DNA of 39,226 nucleotides from Candidatus Latescibacterota bacterium. Its GTDB lineage: Bacteria; Krumholzibacteriota; Krumholzibacteriia; Krumholzibacteriales; Krumholzibacteriaceae. A program made the translations under genes and the position numbers. Under the pieces are notes generated by a model. It saw only the letters and a program-made list of their open reading frames with translations. It did no database searches and was not told the DNA's origin. Below are positions 26,501 to 33,262 of this stretch, in pieces. The stretch's first letter is position 1. The number at the start of each line of letters is the position of its first letter. The stretch spans positions 1 through 39,226 of the forward strand of contig JAHOYU010000042.1 of assembly GCA_019038625.1 (NCBI GenBank), given 5' to 3'.

Positions 26501-28532
26501 TATCAATACGACAGATATCGAGGACTCGGCGGTCACGCTTGTTCCCTTCGATCGGGTGATGATCGAACCGGGAGGGATGAGGACTTTCAGGGTGTATATC
26601 GATGTCGGGCCCGAAACGAGCGGAAATGATTTCAGGATATCCCTTGGCTCGGCTTCGGCATTTGATCTGATCGATCATAATACGGGAATAGCTGTGGAGA
26701 TCGGTGGAATAGAGTTCCCATGGACGACGAACGCGGTGGATATCAGAGAGCCCGCACTGGAATTATCAGTCGGTATGGATGGTATCGCGCCGGAAACGAT
26801 CAACAGGGGCCAGGAGGATGTCCGGGTGTTCAGCCTGGTCCTGACAAACGTGGGGAGCAGTTCGGGAGCGGATATCAGTATCTCCTCGATATGTTTCGAG
26901 GTGGAAGATATATTCGGCAGTTCAACGGAAGCATCCGGGATATTCTCGGAATTCCATCTTCAGGACGGACCGGGTTATCGTTACTGCACGGTGTCTGCCT
27001 TTGGAGCTTCCCAGGATATAGAGTGTGTATTTCAGCCTGAGATCGTCATCTCTCCAGGGATGCCGCTTGTCCTCGATGGATATGTCGATCTTGTGTCTCA
27101 TCCTGCCCCTGAGGGGTTCAGGCTGGTACTCCAGGATTCACTATGTATAGGCGCAAGGGACGCCAATTCCGGCCAGACGGTGACGGTACGAAGTGATCAG
27201 GCTGGAGGATATGATTTTCCGATGGATTCGGGAGGAACAATGATCCTGAACCCGCTGACCGGGCTTTCGGTGTCCGGTACGTCTATGTTGCCGGATGCTG
27301 TCACAGCATCGTCCGTAGATGTAGACGCTCTTAATGTAGTCATTCGACATACAGGCAGCCAGGAAGAGTCGAGTGCCTTGCTGAGATCGCTGTCAATAAG
27401 GCTGCTTGACAGTTCAGGTTCAGGAATCCCATGGAATTCCACGATCGAGGGGTTGAGATCGACGGCGGGAGACAGTGTCGCAGGAGAGGTCTATCCGGCC
27501 GCTGGAGACACTTCTTCATACATGACACTGGTTTTTCCAGGCGATCTGCAAGTATCTCCGGGAGATTCGATCGATATCGATATCTCGGTCGATCTGGAAG
27601 GTGAATCCCTGCCCCCTGACTTTCAGATGCAGGTAGCACAGAGTGGGATCGAGGCATATGACGCTACTTCAATGGAAAGGTTTATTTCCGTTCAGGGCGA
27701 ATTTCCTCTTACAAGCGGAATAGCTGAAATAACGCTGCCAGCAGACGGCATCACGTTCGGGGCGGGATCGATCATGCCGTCAAATGTAGTGCCTGGCGAG
27801 AAGGCCGGGTTGTTCAAACTCAGATTCTCAAGAGACTTGTCTTCGGAAGGTTCTCATGTGATCGTATCAGGATTCGATATCGAGTTCGAAGACAGATACG
27901 GAATACCGATAGATCCTTCAGCAATAATAGAAGACATCATTATAGAGAACGAAGGAACTGATGTCGGATTGACGATGGAGATCGTCTCGGGTACTACCAG
28001 GATCAGTCTTGTCGATCCGGTCATGGTGGAGAAGGGACAGTCCATTGTCCTTGACATATCAGCAGGAATATCAGAATCAACATCGATCGAGGCTCTGCGG
28101 GCCGAGATCCCGTCGGTATCGAGCATCGTATGTGTGGATGGTGTATCGGATGAGTCGGTGGCTGTATCGTTGGAAGAAGGCTTCGCATTACCCTTCATAT
28201 CGGGTATGGCCGCTGTCATCGCCGGGGAGACGGAAGCTTCGTTCTCGAATTATCCGAACCCTTTCATTGCAAGCCAGGAACAGACAAGGATAACGTTTTT
28301 TCTTCCATCAGAATCCGAAGTCTCTCTCGAGGTCTATACGATAACGGGGAAACTGGTTAAAAAGATAATTGACAACGAGAGCATGATGTCCGGGCTCCAT
28401 CAGGATATATGGTGGGATGGCAGGAATGGTCGGGGCGAAAAAGTATTGAACGGTGTCTATTACCTGGTCCTGAAAACCGGAGCGGGTGGGAGTGAGAAAG
28501 TATTCAGGAGAAAGGCAGCACTGGTACGCTGA
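20556..28532 (+). CDS. Giant repetitive secreted surface protein with type IX-style C-terminal sorting domain
   Basis: This 2658-aa protein has a hydrophobic signal segment at about residues 30-48 ending in PAGAATDDG. The N-region is long, so ATG 20601 may be the true start; neither has a clear SD. Residues 65-170 form a CARDB-like strand domain and 190-345 a jelly-roll-like domain (WDNDDGSEGW). Three copies of a 316-336-aa module (about 830-1785) each end in SGN(D/E)GPI (1141, 1459, 1774) and contain Asp-rich loops, one EF-hand or dockerin-like (DANGNGLFD, 1543-1551). Four copies of a roughly 163-aa module follow (about 1908-2555). The end has NYPNPF (2565-2570), then a FlgD-like domain with WDGRNGRGEKVLNGVYY, as in type IX secretion cargo. 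The protein is probably exported to the surface; its ligand or function is unknown. Confidence 0.85.
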   Translation: MKLLKCMVEHGLCRKMRESGKIFHSLFRMTGIFILFYVVAALPAGAATDDGTIPIRIDQSRDFLFAPVTDLAIQSIQCSFDTVRVGDTGIPLTVRLQNRSDIPIIMDYVSINFSLSSGGDRNSDYFVTTLPIANDTIYPTDIVSFDFLIDVLPDALIGEIVRISAFAVGERSDSGGTITVESSDTHNILDEFEAVAWDNDDGSEGWLDPWTEIGESDGPDTGFVFISSTELRIGSDLVFDVVGIERGADLSDIDVATLKFKWASDPLNKFQGLFLSQISDDGGENWVDLVSIEGGASMIAGEESLDITEWAGAETRIRFVTSDLCQGFIYIDEVEIIFEKASASYAWVVLNEGGLQASIALLDTRFTPDRSDDSLIVLLEKETTSLGIVYRANQGVPVASIQYEHGREYRLVMQYRNLEEWEWEVKDSERGYFAFEDISSGFGRESEPRSGLKEFLLTETNIGNEEDDPVDCVIGATTKSDPPPSWDIMSDPWSDPEVDEGKVGEFGSIIEGLTPPRWILDCKDGGKDWEVTGKAEADRSYFHEIWFRPDQEWEHGDLADIYLHYDGNSPENSLNEFHMIFRMVDDDTLGPEISDYSPETIPEWNDIYITTHIFDPSGVYDDDTDEGGQGVYIIWDDDGSLLDGYNVMQMFAIGGGYFQTIGSLGSYSEGIEILYRVYAYDDDSDSGSADRSQSVSEVHSVQVIGSSPVYETDSSISPDEIYPDMHVDGFQLLISNPNADEIVLMPAVSYLTLTDGVLDVNVNLVNETVLRPGVNDYTIVFDQADIPEAFNAPDTVEVDLHLEGTIQGSLFWSQDWTLSESNRIIVDAQTVFVEAYPLPSPAVNPGDRNAEMLRLKITNKGLADVLVDSLVVDNLTTGTFTVPGNDVNFETLYLYRQNESIVADQSPAEGGVEDLLKSRPFDEDDSLAATAVFSDGKAVFRLSQGNYVSIGEEVYYYVTADIDSFLACDGDLLDIAVMSTDSIFLAGNGIVESDQSILNSEGISVVDGFVNTQAAVLDVLPDTLWSGVSEQLIFAIELPSNGYAPDLLTELALHNYGSEAANAMISDLMLWVDDGDYIFSSDEDEQVGELVFTGGVFVISGISVPVVGSRLLFVTSSFGGDFLSELMVRIGLPVNGATYVSGNEGPINMEILSPVSQVLLKKEFLAVSIMSRAGPEYFYNPGDRAVELTGLSMENSTLSSLILESLSLRGNTDMFECVPGQEIDLYLDDGDMVLDTSDDTWLISSTMLSGVCEFSGLDTGIEPGDQIVLFAAIDVDSFLTPDGDTLSIRLESAGDIVISSVAESDFSVEGEFPLAPEISPVSDGMMSYQLGVYSGSDSTMTGRLKDILAMEIVVPGNGCRDDILESVRVINIGTARENHIETLWLWRDNGDEKFSAIDDIKAGSMITDDFREFIVDGLSEPVSGDGNSTFFITVDLNEGFTSGADIWLQIPVNGISMSSGNDGPIDESMTTGQGVVIPVPDRVTVYSSLLGNKRVRCGDRNILNMVLGVYNSYSDDKMLKSLILLKEGTSFIDEIELVQAWADANGNGLFDVENDLLLETVDPEGAIIIFDGLDLALGSFKNSLLFITYDLPGQGVRDSVSIDFSISDRAFLEFNDDAIKVEGVFPLESAGTDYTDGMKVSQISIPSLTEIMVSPDDEDVFAYSLTIPCNGSENDILRNISFENEGSALVGMDVGYLRLWRETGGSSPGFDEGEEELITYLSWNGSSWSSFSGLDEYIGCDGLSLHVTVDITATASDGRILMLDVPANGIEVASGNDGPIDGSLGQPVRVVITTDPLVAGFESLLTVTSGQEFDLGLRVANVADSTIVAIRPSGFDWSGTGSIIVESGPTPGFIDLSGQEDSMFTWSMIAGTPGFIIFEGMVEGEYDTESMISRSDTLFIQGVPGGFNMTLDDLAPVSLNRGTTDVGMIEFTMIYSGSCLQCAPIDLGSVELIFKDAAGQPLGVSDIATVVYLRDEVMLIADINTTDIEDSAVTLVPFDRVMIEPGGMRTFRVYIDVGPETSGNDFRISLGSASAFDLIDHNTGIAVEIGGIEFPWTTNAVDIREPALELSVGMDGIAPETINRGQEDVRVFSLVLTNVGSSSGADISISSICFEVEDIFGSSTEASGIFSEFHLQDGPGYRYCTVSAFGASQDIECVFQPEIVISPGMPLVLDGYVDLVSHPAPEGFRLVLQDSLCIGARDANSGQTVTVRSDQAGGYDFPMDSGGTMILNPLTGLSVSGTSMLPDAVTASSVDVDALNVVIRHTGSQEESSALLRSLSIRLLDSSGSGIPWNSTIEGLRSTAGDSVAGEVYPAAGDTSSYMTLVFPGDLQVSPGDSIDIDISVDLEGESLPPDFQMQVAQSGIEAYDATSMERFISVQGEFPLTSGIAEITLPADGITFGAGSIMPSNVVPGEKAGLFKLRFSRDLSSEGSHVIVSGFDIEFEDRYGIPIDPSAIIEDIIIENEGTDVGLTMEIVSGTTRISLVDPVMVEKGQSIVLDISAGISESTSIEALRAEIPSVSSIVCVDGVSDESVAVSLEEGFALPFISGMAAVIAGETEASFSNYPNPFIASQEQTRITFFLPSESEVSLEVYTITGKLVKKIIDNESMMSGLHQDIWWDGRNGRGEKVLNGVYYLVLKTGAGGSEKVFRRKAALVR
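23040..25910 (+). repeat. Three tandem 316-336-aa protein modules (repeat family 1)
   Basis: Within the giant gene, each unit starts with a GDR motif (residues 846, 1182 and 1498 region) and ends with SGNEGPI or SGNDGPI (1141, 1459, 1774). Spacing is 336 and then 316 for GDR, and 318 and then 315 for the end motif. Each unit is bipartite: both halves have an acidic loop of the form D-D-G-D or R-D-N-G-D followed by a GL/GIS strand. Linkers share VEG(E/V)FPL. Divergence is high at the DNA level, so these are old duplications. Confidence 0.7.
26270..28220 (+). repeat. Four tandem protein modules of about 163 aa (repeat family 2)
   Basis: Equivalent positions APVSLNRGTTDVG, APETINRGQEDV, MLPDAVTASSVDV and MPSNVVPGEKAG fall near residues 1915, 2077, 2243 and 2406, a period of 162-166. 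Each unit continues with a long strand, a segment like I.FEVEDIFG or IEFEDRYGIPI, then a V-I-S-P-G or I-E-P-G turn and a D-(V/L) strand. The pattern suggests one beta-sandwich domain per unit, lying just before the sorting tail. Confidence 0.65.
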
Positions 28533-30538
28533 TGAACCGAATATTCAGAATAATCATCCTTTCTCTGGTAGCGATGGCCGCAATAGCGCTACCGCGTGTA
28601 CTGGTCGCTGAAGATGGGACGGGTGGGACTGTAAGTCCATTTGCCCTTGGAGCAGGAGGAAGGAACACGGCACTCGGCGGAGCCTCAGCTGCCATCTGGG
28701 GAGGGTCGTATTCCCTCGTCTGGAACCCGGCGGGGCTCGTTTCCGTGGAGAGGGGCGAACTGGCTCTGTTCCATACTCCCCTGTTCGACGGCGCATGTTC
28801 ATATTCAACGGCCCTGGTATCATGGCCACTTCTCGATGCTGGTGTGATATCGGCTGGAATAATGCATCTCAAAATAGGTGATATCGAAAGACGTGACTCT
28901 GACAATATGTTGGAAAGCGGTGATCTGTCGAACAGGCAGACCAGGTACATCCTTGGTTTCGGCAGGACCATTCACGGAGGACTTTCGGCAGGGATCAGTC
29001 TTAAGCTGGACAGGTATGCCCAGGGTGAATACAGCGCCAACGGATTCGGGATGGACGTGGGCCTTGGAATACGGAGAGAAATCAAATCGCCACTGGTCGA
29101 TGGTATGGCCGCGGGAATCAATTTTTTCAATATTGTGGAGCCTGTCTATACGATCGTCAGTGAGGAATCGGGCGATCCTTCAGGGGCCCGGGGCGGGATC
29201 GCCATGTGGCGTTCGATGCCGGGAAGTCTGGACGATCGGTTTCTCTTTACCTCCGATCTGGTAAAATCGAGATACAGCGAGACCGGGTTGCATGCGGGAG
29301 TCGAATACAGTATAAGCGGAATGTTTGCGGTACGGGCAGGGTACGACGCGGGGAACGTCACGCTTGGTGCCGGGTTCCGGGTTCATACAATCGAGGTGGA
29401 CTATGCTTTCAGGGATTCCGATCTCGAGAATTACCACCTGTTCTCGATATTGTATGGATACGGCGAGACGAGCAGCCAGAAGCTTGCCAAACGCAGAATA
29501 GCAAGAGATGAGGAAATTCAGAAAAAACTCGTTTTTGAGACGGACAGGTATGAGACAGATCTGATCTCATCTTCAATGGAAAGCGGTAGAAGGGCACTTG
29601 AAAATGGCCATTATAACAAGGCCACGGGATATTTCGAGGCAGTCCTGCTCTGGGACCCCACCAATACCGAGGCAAGGGATTGTAGAACCAGGGCTGATGC
29701 TCTCACCCATATTAAACGTGCGGACTCGCTTTTTGTCGGTCAGATGTACTCGGAAGCATTGTTCGAATACAGACTTGGCAGTCAGCATTTCGATCACGAA
29801 GAGATCGACAGTCGGATCGAAGCCTGCGAAAAATCGATAGGGGAAGCCGAGAACAGCAGGGCTATTCTTGACAGGATGATCTCACATTCACTTGAGCTCT
29901 ATACAAGTCGGCAGTGGGCTGATGCTTCACGGGCGTTCGAAGAGATCCTGGTGATCGACCCCGGTAACAGTATAGCGAATCAGTACCGTGAAAAATCAAT
30001 ACTCAGGAACAGGGAGTATTACGATTCACTTATCAGGAGAGTCGAGCAGGCAGTTTCCCGAATGCATTACGAAGAGGCCGCAGAGCTTGTTCACACGGGG
30101 CTGGAGAATTTCCCCGGGGACAATATCCTGATCTCGCGATTATCCGATATCGAACGATTGAAGAGAAGAGCCGGGGATAAAGTCCCTGCAGGGGCTGAAG
30201 TGGCCACACTGAAGCCCGCATTGTCTTCAGCGATGATCGAAGGCCTGAGGCCGGACTACGAAAAGGGAGTAGCCTCCTTTACCGGCGGGCAGTACGAGAA
30301 GGCTATCGATTCCTGGGAAAAAGTCTGGAAGGTGTGGAAGGGCTTCGAGAAGGTAGAGGAATATCTTGTCAAGGCGTACCAGTTCAGGGGCATGGATCTA
30401 TATACCGATCACAGCTATGAAGAAGCGCTTGAAGTATGGCAGAAGATCCTTGTGATAGATCCCGGGAATGAAAAGGCTGCGAGGTATATCAGGAGGACCA
30501 GGGAAGAGATGGGCCTTCTTGAAAGAACGAGAGGATGA
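28532..30538 (+). CDS. PorV-like outer-membrane barrel fused to C-terminal TPR repeats
   Basis: The 668-aa protein has a signal peptide (cleavage near VLVA-ED). Residues about 33-325 form a PorV/UPF0164-like barrel, with the characteristic N-terminus SPFALGAGGRNTALGGASA and WNPAGL. From about residue 345 to the end are five or six TPR-like helical pairs (NGHYNKATGYFEAVLLWDP, ADASRAFEEILVIDPGN, YEEALEVWQKILVIDPGN). PorV is the outer-membrane shuttle of type IX secretion; a barrel carrying its own TPR region is a less usual arrangement. The ATG overlaps the stop of the giant gene (TGATG), indicating translational coupling and a likely partnership with that protein. Whether the TPRs face the periplasm is inferred. 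Confidence 0.8.
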   Translation: MNRIFRIIILSLVAMAAIALPRVLVAEDGTGGTVSPFALGAGGRNTALGGASAAIWGGSYSLVWNPAGLVSVERGELALFHTPLFDGACSYSTALVSWPLLDAGVISAGIMHLKIGDIERRDSDNMLESGDLSNRQTRYILGFGRTIHGGLSAGISLKLDRYAQGEYSANGFGMDVGLGIRREIKSPLVDGMAAGINFFNIVEPVYTIVSEESGDPSGARGGIAMWRSMPGSLDDRFLFTSDLVKSRYSETGLHAGVEYSISGMFAVRAGYDAGNVTLGAGFRVHTIEVDYAFRDSDLENYHLFSILYGYGETSSQKLAKRRIARDEEIQKKLVFETDRYETDLISSSMESGRRALENGHYNKATGYFEAVLLWDPTNTEARDCRTRADALTHIKRADSLFVGQMYSEALFEYRLGSQHFDHEEIDSRIEACEKSIGEAENSRAILDRMISHSLELYTSRQWADASRAFEEILVIDPGNSIANQYREKSILRNREYYDSLIRRVEQAVSRMHYEEAAELVHTGLENFPGDNILISRLSDIERLKRRAGDKVPAGAEVATLKPALSSAMIEGLRPDYEKGVASFTGGQYEKAIDSWEKVWKVWKGFEKVEEYLVKAYQFRGMDLYTDHSYEEALEVWQKILVIDPGNEKAARYIRRTREEMGLLERTRG

Positions 30539-30554
30539 CAGTCAGCGGTGTGAT

Positions 30555-32129
30555 ATGAAAGCAATAAACCTGAAATTTCAGATCACTCTATTCGTGCTCC
30601 TTCTCATTGCGGGACTTGTCACAGCTTTTTCGCTGACATCCGCTCGTGTTCAGCGGACGATCCTCCTTGAGGAGGTAAGACAGAAAGTGGTACTGCAGGG
30701 AAGGAACCTGGCACTGAACTACTCCAAACCCCTGCTCCATAAAGATCCCGAATTTGAGCTTCATCCACATATCCGGAAAGTCCTCTCGGGCGACAGAAAT
30801 ATCAGGTCGGTCGTGGTCGTGGACAGGGAAGGGAAAATCAAGGGGCATCGTGACATGAAGATGATAGACGTTCAGTTCAGGGATGAGACTGGATTCGCGA
30901 CGGTCGGCGACATGTCAGGACTTGCTCCCGATGAATCTCTGAAGATCCGTGATGATATTCTGCTGGTGTCGACTCCGATAACGGATCAGGAGGAGACTAT
31001 AGGTACGGTGTTTATCGAGTATTCGACTGAAGGGATGATGCAGACTCTGGCAGAAGGAAGAAAACGGATTATGAGAATAGGACTGATTGCGCTGGGGGCT
31101 GGTGCTTTGATGTCCCTGCTTCTGGCAATTCTTATAGCCAGGCCAGTCAATCGCCTGACCAGGGGAGCCGAGTTGATCGGCCAGGGACGTCTGGATACAA
31201 GGATAAGAGTAAAGTCGGTCCGGGAGATGAATGTGCTGGCAGATACGTTCAACAGGATGGCTTCCAGTCTCGAGGAAAACCGTGATGTCATGAGAGAGAA
31301 GGAGCGTCTCGACAAGGAGCTTGAGATCGCGAGATCGATTCAGCAGACTCTTCTTCCCTCTGATATACCCGAGCCCGAAAGATATGATATCGACGCATAT
31401 TACAACTCCGCGGAACTTGTGGGGGGCGATTATTACGATATCATCCCATTGGAAAATAACCGGATCATGTTCGTAGTCGGCGATGTCGCCGGCAAGGGAG
31501 TGCCGGGTCTGGTAGTGATGGCGATGGTAAGGATGATGGTCAGGGACCTTGCCCAGCGGGGTGAAAACCCTGCCAGGCTGCTCAGGCATCTGAATACTCT
31601 TTTGTTGAGAGATGTTCGTAATAATCTTTTCCTGACCATGTTCTGTGGTGTCCTTGATCTCGGATCGAACGGTTTCTTCTGGGCCAGCGCGGCTCATATG
31701 CCGCTGGTCTACTTCAGGGGACGGGACGGGAGTGTGCGGATGCTGGGGACGAAAGCCAAACCTATGGGGATCTTTCCGGATGAAGTATTCAATAAAGGTC
31801 TCAAGGAATATCAATTGACGTTTGAGCCTGGGGACCTGCTCCTGCAGTACACAGACGGATTAAACGAGATGCGCGACCGGAAAGGCGACGAATTCGGCCT
31901 GGAAAAGGTCGAGGAGATAGTAAAAAGTGTGGCGTCCAGGGGGGCAACGGATCTGCTTGCGACCCTGAAAGAGAGCCTTGATGAATTCAGGGGCGAAGTG
32001 CCCCAGAGCGACGACCTGACGCTATTGGCATTGCGGATGCGACAGTCCGTTGAAACAGGTGTCTCGTCGGACAGGAATGAGGATCACGGGAAAGTCAGCA
32101 CCGGAATCCATGACCGGAGTAGTGTATAG
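30555..32129 (+). CDS. Membrane HAMP-SpoIIE (RsbU-like) serine phosphatase
   Basis: The 524-aa protein is counted from ATG 30555, which lies 16 nt after the PorV-TPR gene; a longer frame from 30468 would overlap that gene. TM1 spans about residues 7-27, followed by an extracytoplasmic domain with a VVVDREGKIKGH strand typical of Cache/PAS-like sensors. TM2 spans about 172-195, HAMP about 196-250, then a short coiled linker. The PP2C/SpoIIE domain (258-515) has the metal-binding motifs GGDYYD (290-295), VGDVAGKG, YTDGLNE and SDDLTLL. It should dephosphorylate a STAS-domain serine in response to an external signal; the next gene encodes such a domain. Confidence 0.92.
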   Translation: MKAINLKFQITLFVLLLIAGLVTAFSLTSARVQRTILLEEVRQKVVLQGRNLALNYSKPLLHKDPEFELHPHIRKVLSGDRNIRSVVVVDREGKIKGHRDMKMIDVQFRDETGFATVGDMSGLAPDESLKIRDDILLVSTPITDQEETIGTVFIEYSTEGMMQTLAEGRKRIMRIGLIALGAGALMSLLLAILIARPVNRLTRGAELIGQGRLDTRIRVKSVREMNVLADTFNRMASSLEENRDVMREKERLDKELEIARSIQQTLLPSDIPEPERYDIDAYYNSAELVGGDYYDIIPLENNRIMFVVGDVAGKGVPGLVVMAMVRMMVRDLAQRGENPARLLRHLNTLLLRDVRNNLFLTMFCGVLDLGSNGFFWASAAHMPLVYFRGRDGSVRMLGTKAKPMGIFPDEVFNKGLKEYQLTFEPGDLLLQYTDGLNEMRDRKGDEFGLEKVEEIVKSVASRGATDLLATLKESLDEFRGEVPQSDDLTLLALRMRQSVETGVSSDRNEDHGKVSTGIHDRSSV

Positions 32130-32131
32130 CG

Positions 32132-33214
32132 ATGATACTCGAAAAAATCGATTTAAAATCATCGGAAATAACCGTCAGTTGCGGTGCCGGGTCATACCTC
32201 GATTCCCTGGGGAGGGTCACAGGTGTGATCCTCCTGTCGATCGAATCAGGATTTGATTCGCTCCGCCTTGTCAAATCAGGACGATGCGATGATTCGATCA
32301 AGCCCGTTCTCGATCTGATCCTGTCGAATAATCCATTCGTCAATATAGTTGAGTCCGAAAAGAATGAATCAGACCGGATCGACAGTCTGAAGATATGTGA
32401 TCATCCACAGATCTCGGTCATTGGAGAAGGCTCCGGACATCTGTACAGGATCAGAGCCAGCGTGACGGTCGAAGGGACTAATTTTGCCTCCAGGACCGCC
32501 GGCATCATCACCGGGATCCTCGGTTTTCCCGGATTCATGTCGTTCGGAATGAGATTAGCCTCTTATGAACTTCTCATGAATATATCCGAGCACGGACACG
32601 GTCCCGGGAAAAACAGGTGGGTCGATCTTATACTGGAAAAGAGAGAGGACAGCCTTTTTATGACGATTATCGATGATGGTCCCATGTTCGATCCCACAAT
32701 AGGCATTGATTTCGATCTGAAAAAATATCTCGGAAGCGGAAAGAACAGAGGCCTTGGGTTGATAATGTTAAAGAATATGAATCAGAAGATGACTTATGCG
32801 AGAGAGAACGGGAAGAACATGATTGTCATCAACAGCATGGTGGCAATCGATATTCCAAAGGGAAAGGAGAACGGAATGGCAGCTTTGAAAATTGATGAGG
32901 GAATACCCGGAGCGGACGGAATAAGCGAGATCATGATTAGGGGGGAACTGGATACGAAGGGAGCACTCAGACTCGAGGAATTGATGAACGATCTCATAAG
33001 TAGGAAAATCTACAAGACCGTTCTCAATTTCAGGGATGTCAGCTTCGTTTCAAGTGCGGGTGTCGGTATGCTTCTGGGACTGGTCTCGTCACTGAGGAGA
33101 GAGGGCGGCGAAGTATATCTCTCCGAGCTGACGAACAAGGTAGAATCCGTATTCAAATTACTTAACCTGGACGACTATTTCAAGGTCATCACGGGACAGA
33201 GCGGGAAACTTTAG
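32132..33214 (+). CDS. Anti-sigma-factor kinase (RsbW-like) fused to an anti-sigma antagonist STAS domain (RsbV-like)
   Basis: In this 360-aa protein, residues about 110-245 form an RsbW/SpoIIAB-type HATPase. The N-box is ASYELLMNISEHGHG (143-157), G1 is IIDDGP (179-184), and G2 is RGLGLIMLKNM. Residues 250-355 form a STAS domain with FVSSAGVGMLL, where Ser308 is the expected phospho-acceptor. The first 100 residues match nothing I recognise. RsbW kinases normally phosphorylate a separate RsbV protein; here kinase and substrate are in one chain. It lies 2 nt after the SpoIIE phosphatase, its probable antagonist. No sigma factor is adjacent, so the output target is unknown. Confidence 0.85.
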   Translation: MILEKIDLKSSEITVSCGAGSYLDSLGRVTGVILLSIESGFDSLRLVKSGRCDDSIKPVLDLILSNNPFVNIVESEKNESDRIDSLKICDHPQISVIGEGSGHLYRIRASVTVEGTNFASRTAGIITGILGFPGFMSFGMRLASYELLMNISEHGHGPGKNRWVDLILEKREDSLFMTIIDDGPMFDPTIGIDFDLKKYLGSGKNRGLGLIMLKNMNQKMTYARENGKNMIVINSMVAIDIPKGKENGMAALKIDEGIPGADGISEIMIRGELDTKGALRLEELMNDLISRKIYKTVLNFRDVSFVSSAGVGMLLGLVSSLRREGGEVYLSELTNKVESVFKLLNLDDYFKVITGQSGKL

Positions 33215-33262
33215 GCCGATGATATTGTCATCGAGATATTGATCCCAGCGTCAGGACAGATC

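Noticed and set aside
20556-28532. CRISPR-like or nucleotide tandem repeats inside the giant gene
   Set aside because: The repetition is only visible at protein level; no identical nucleotide repeats of 20-40 nt with unique spacers were seen.
30468-30554. Longer N-terminus for the SpoIIE phosphatase starting inside the PorV-TPR gene
   Set aside because: It would overlap the preceding gene by 71 nt and put a charged stretch before the first membrane segment; ATG 30555 gives a normal start.
30915-31814. Long - strand open frame (299 codons) inside the SpoIIE gene
   Set aside because: The + strand frame carries all PP2C motifs; the antisense product is His/Ser-rich and matches no family.
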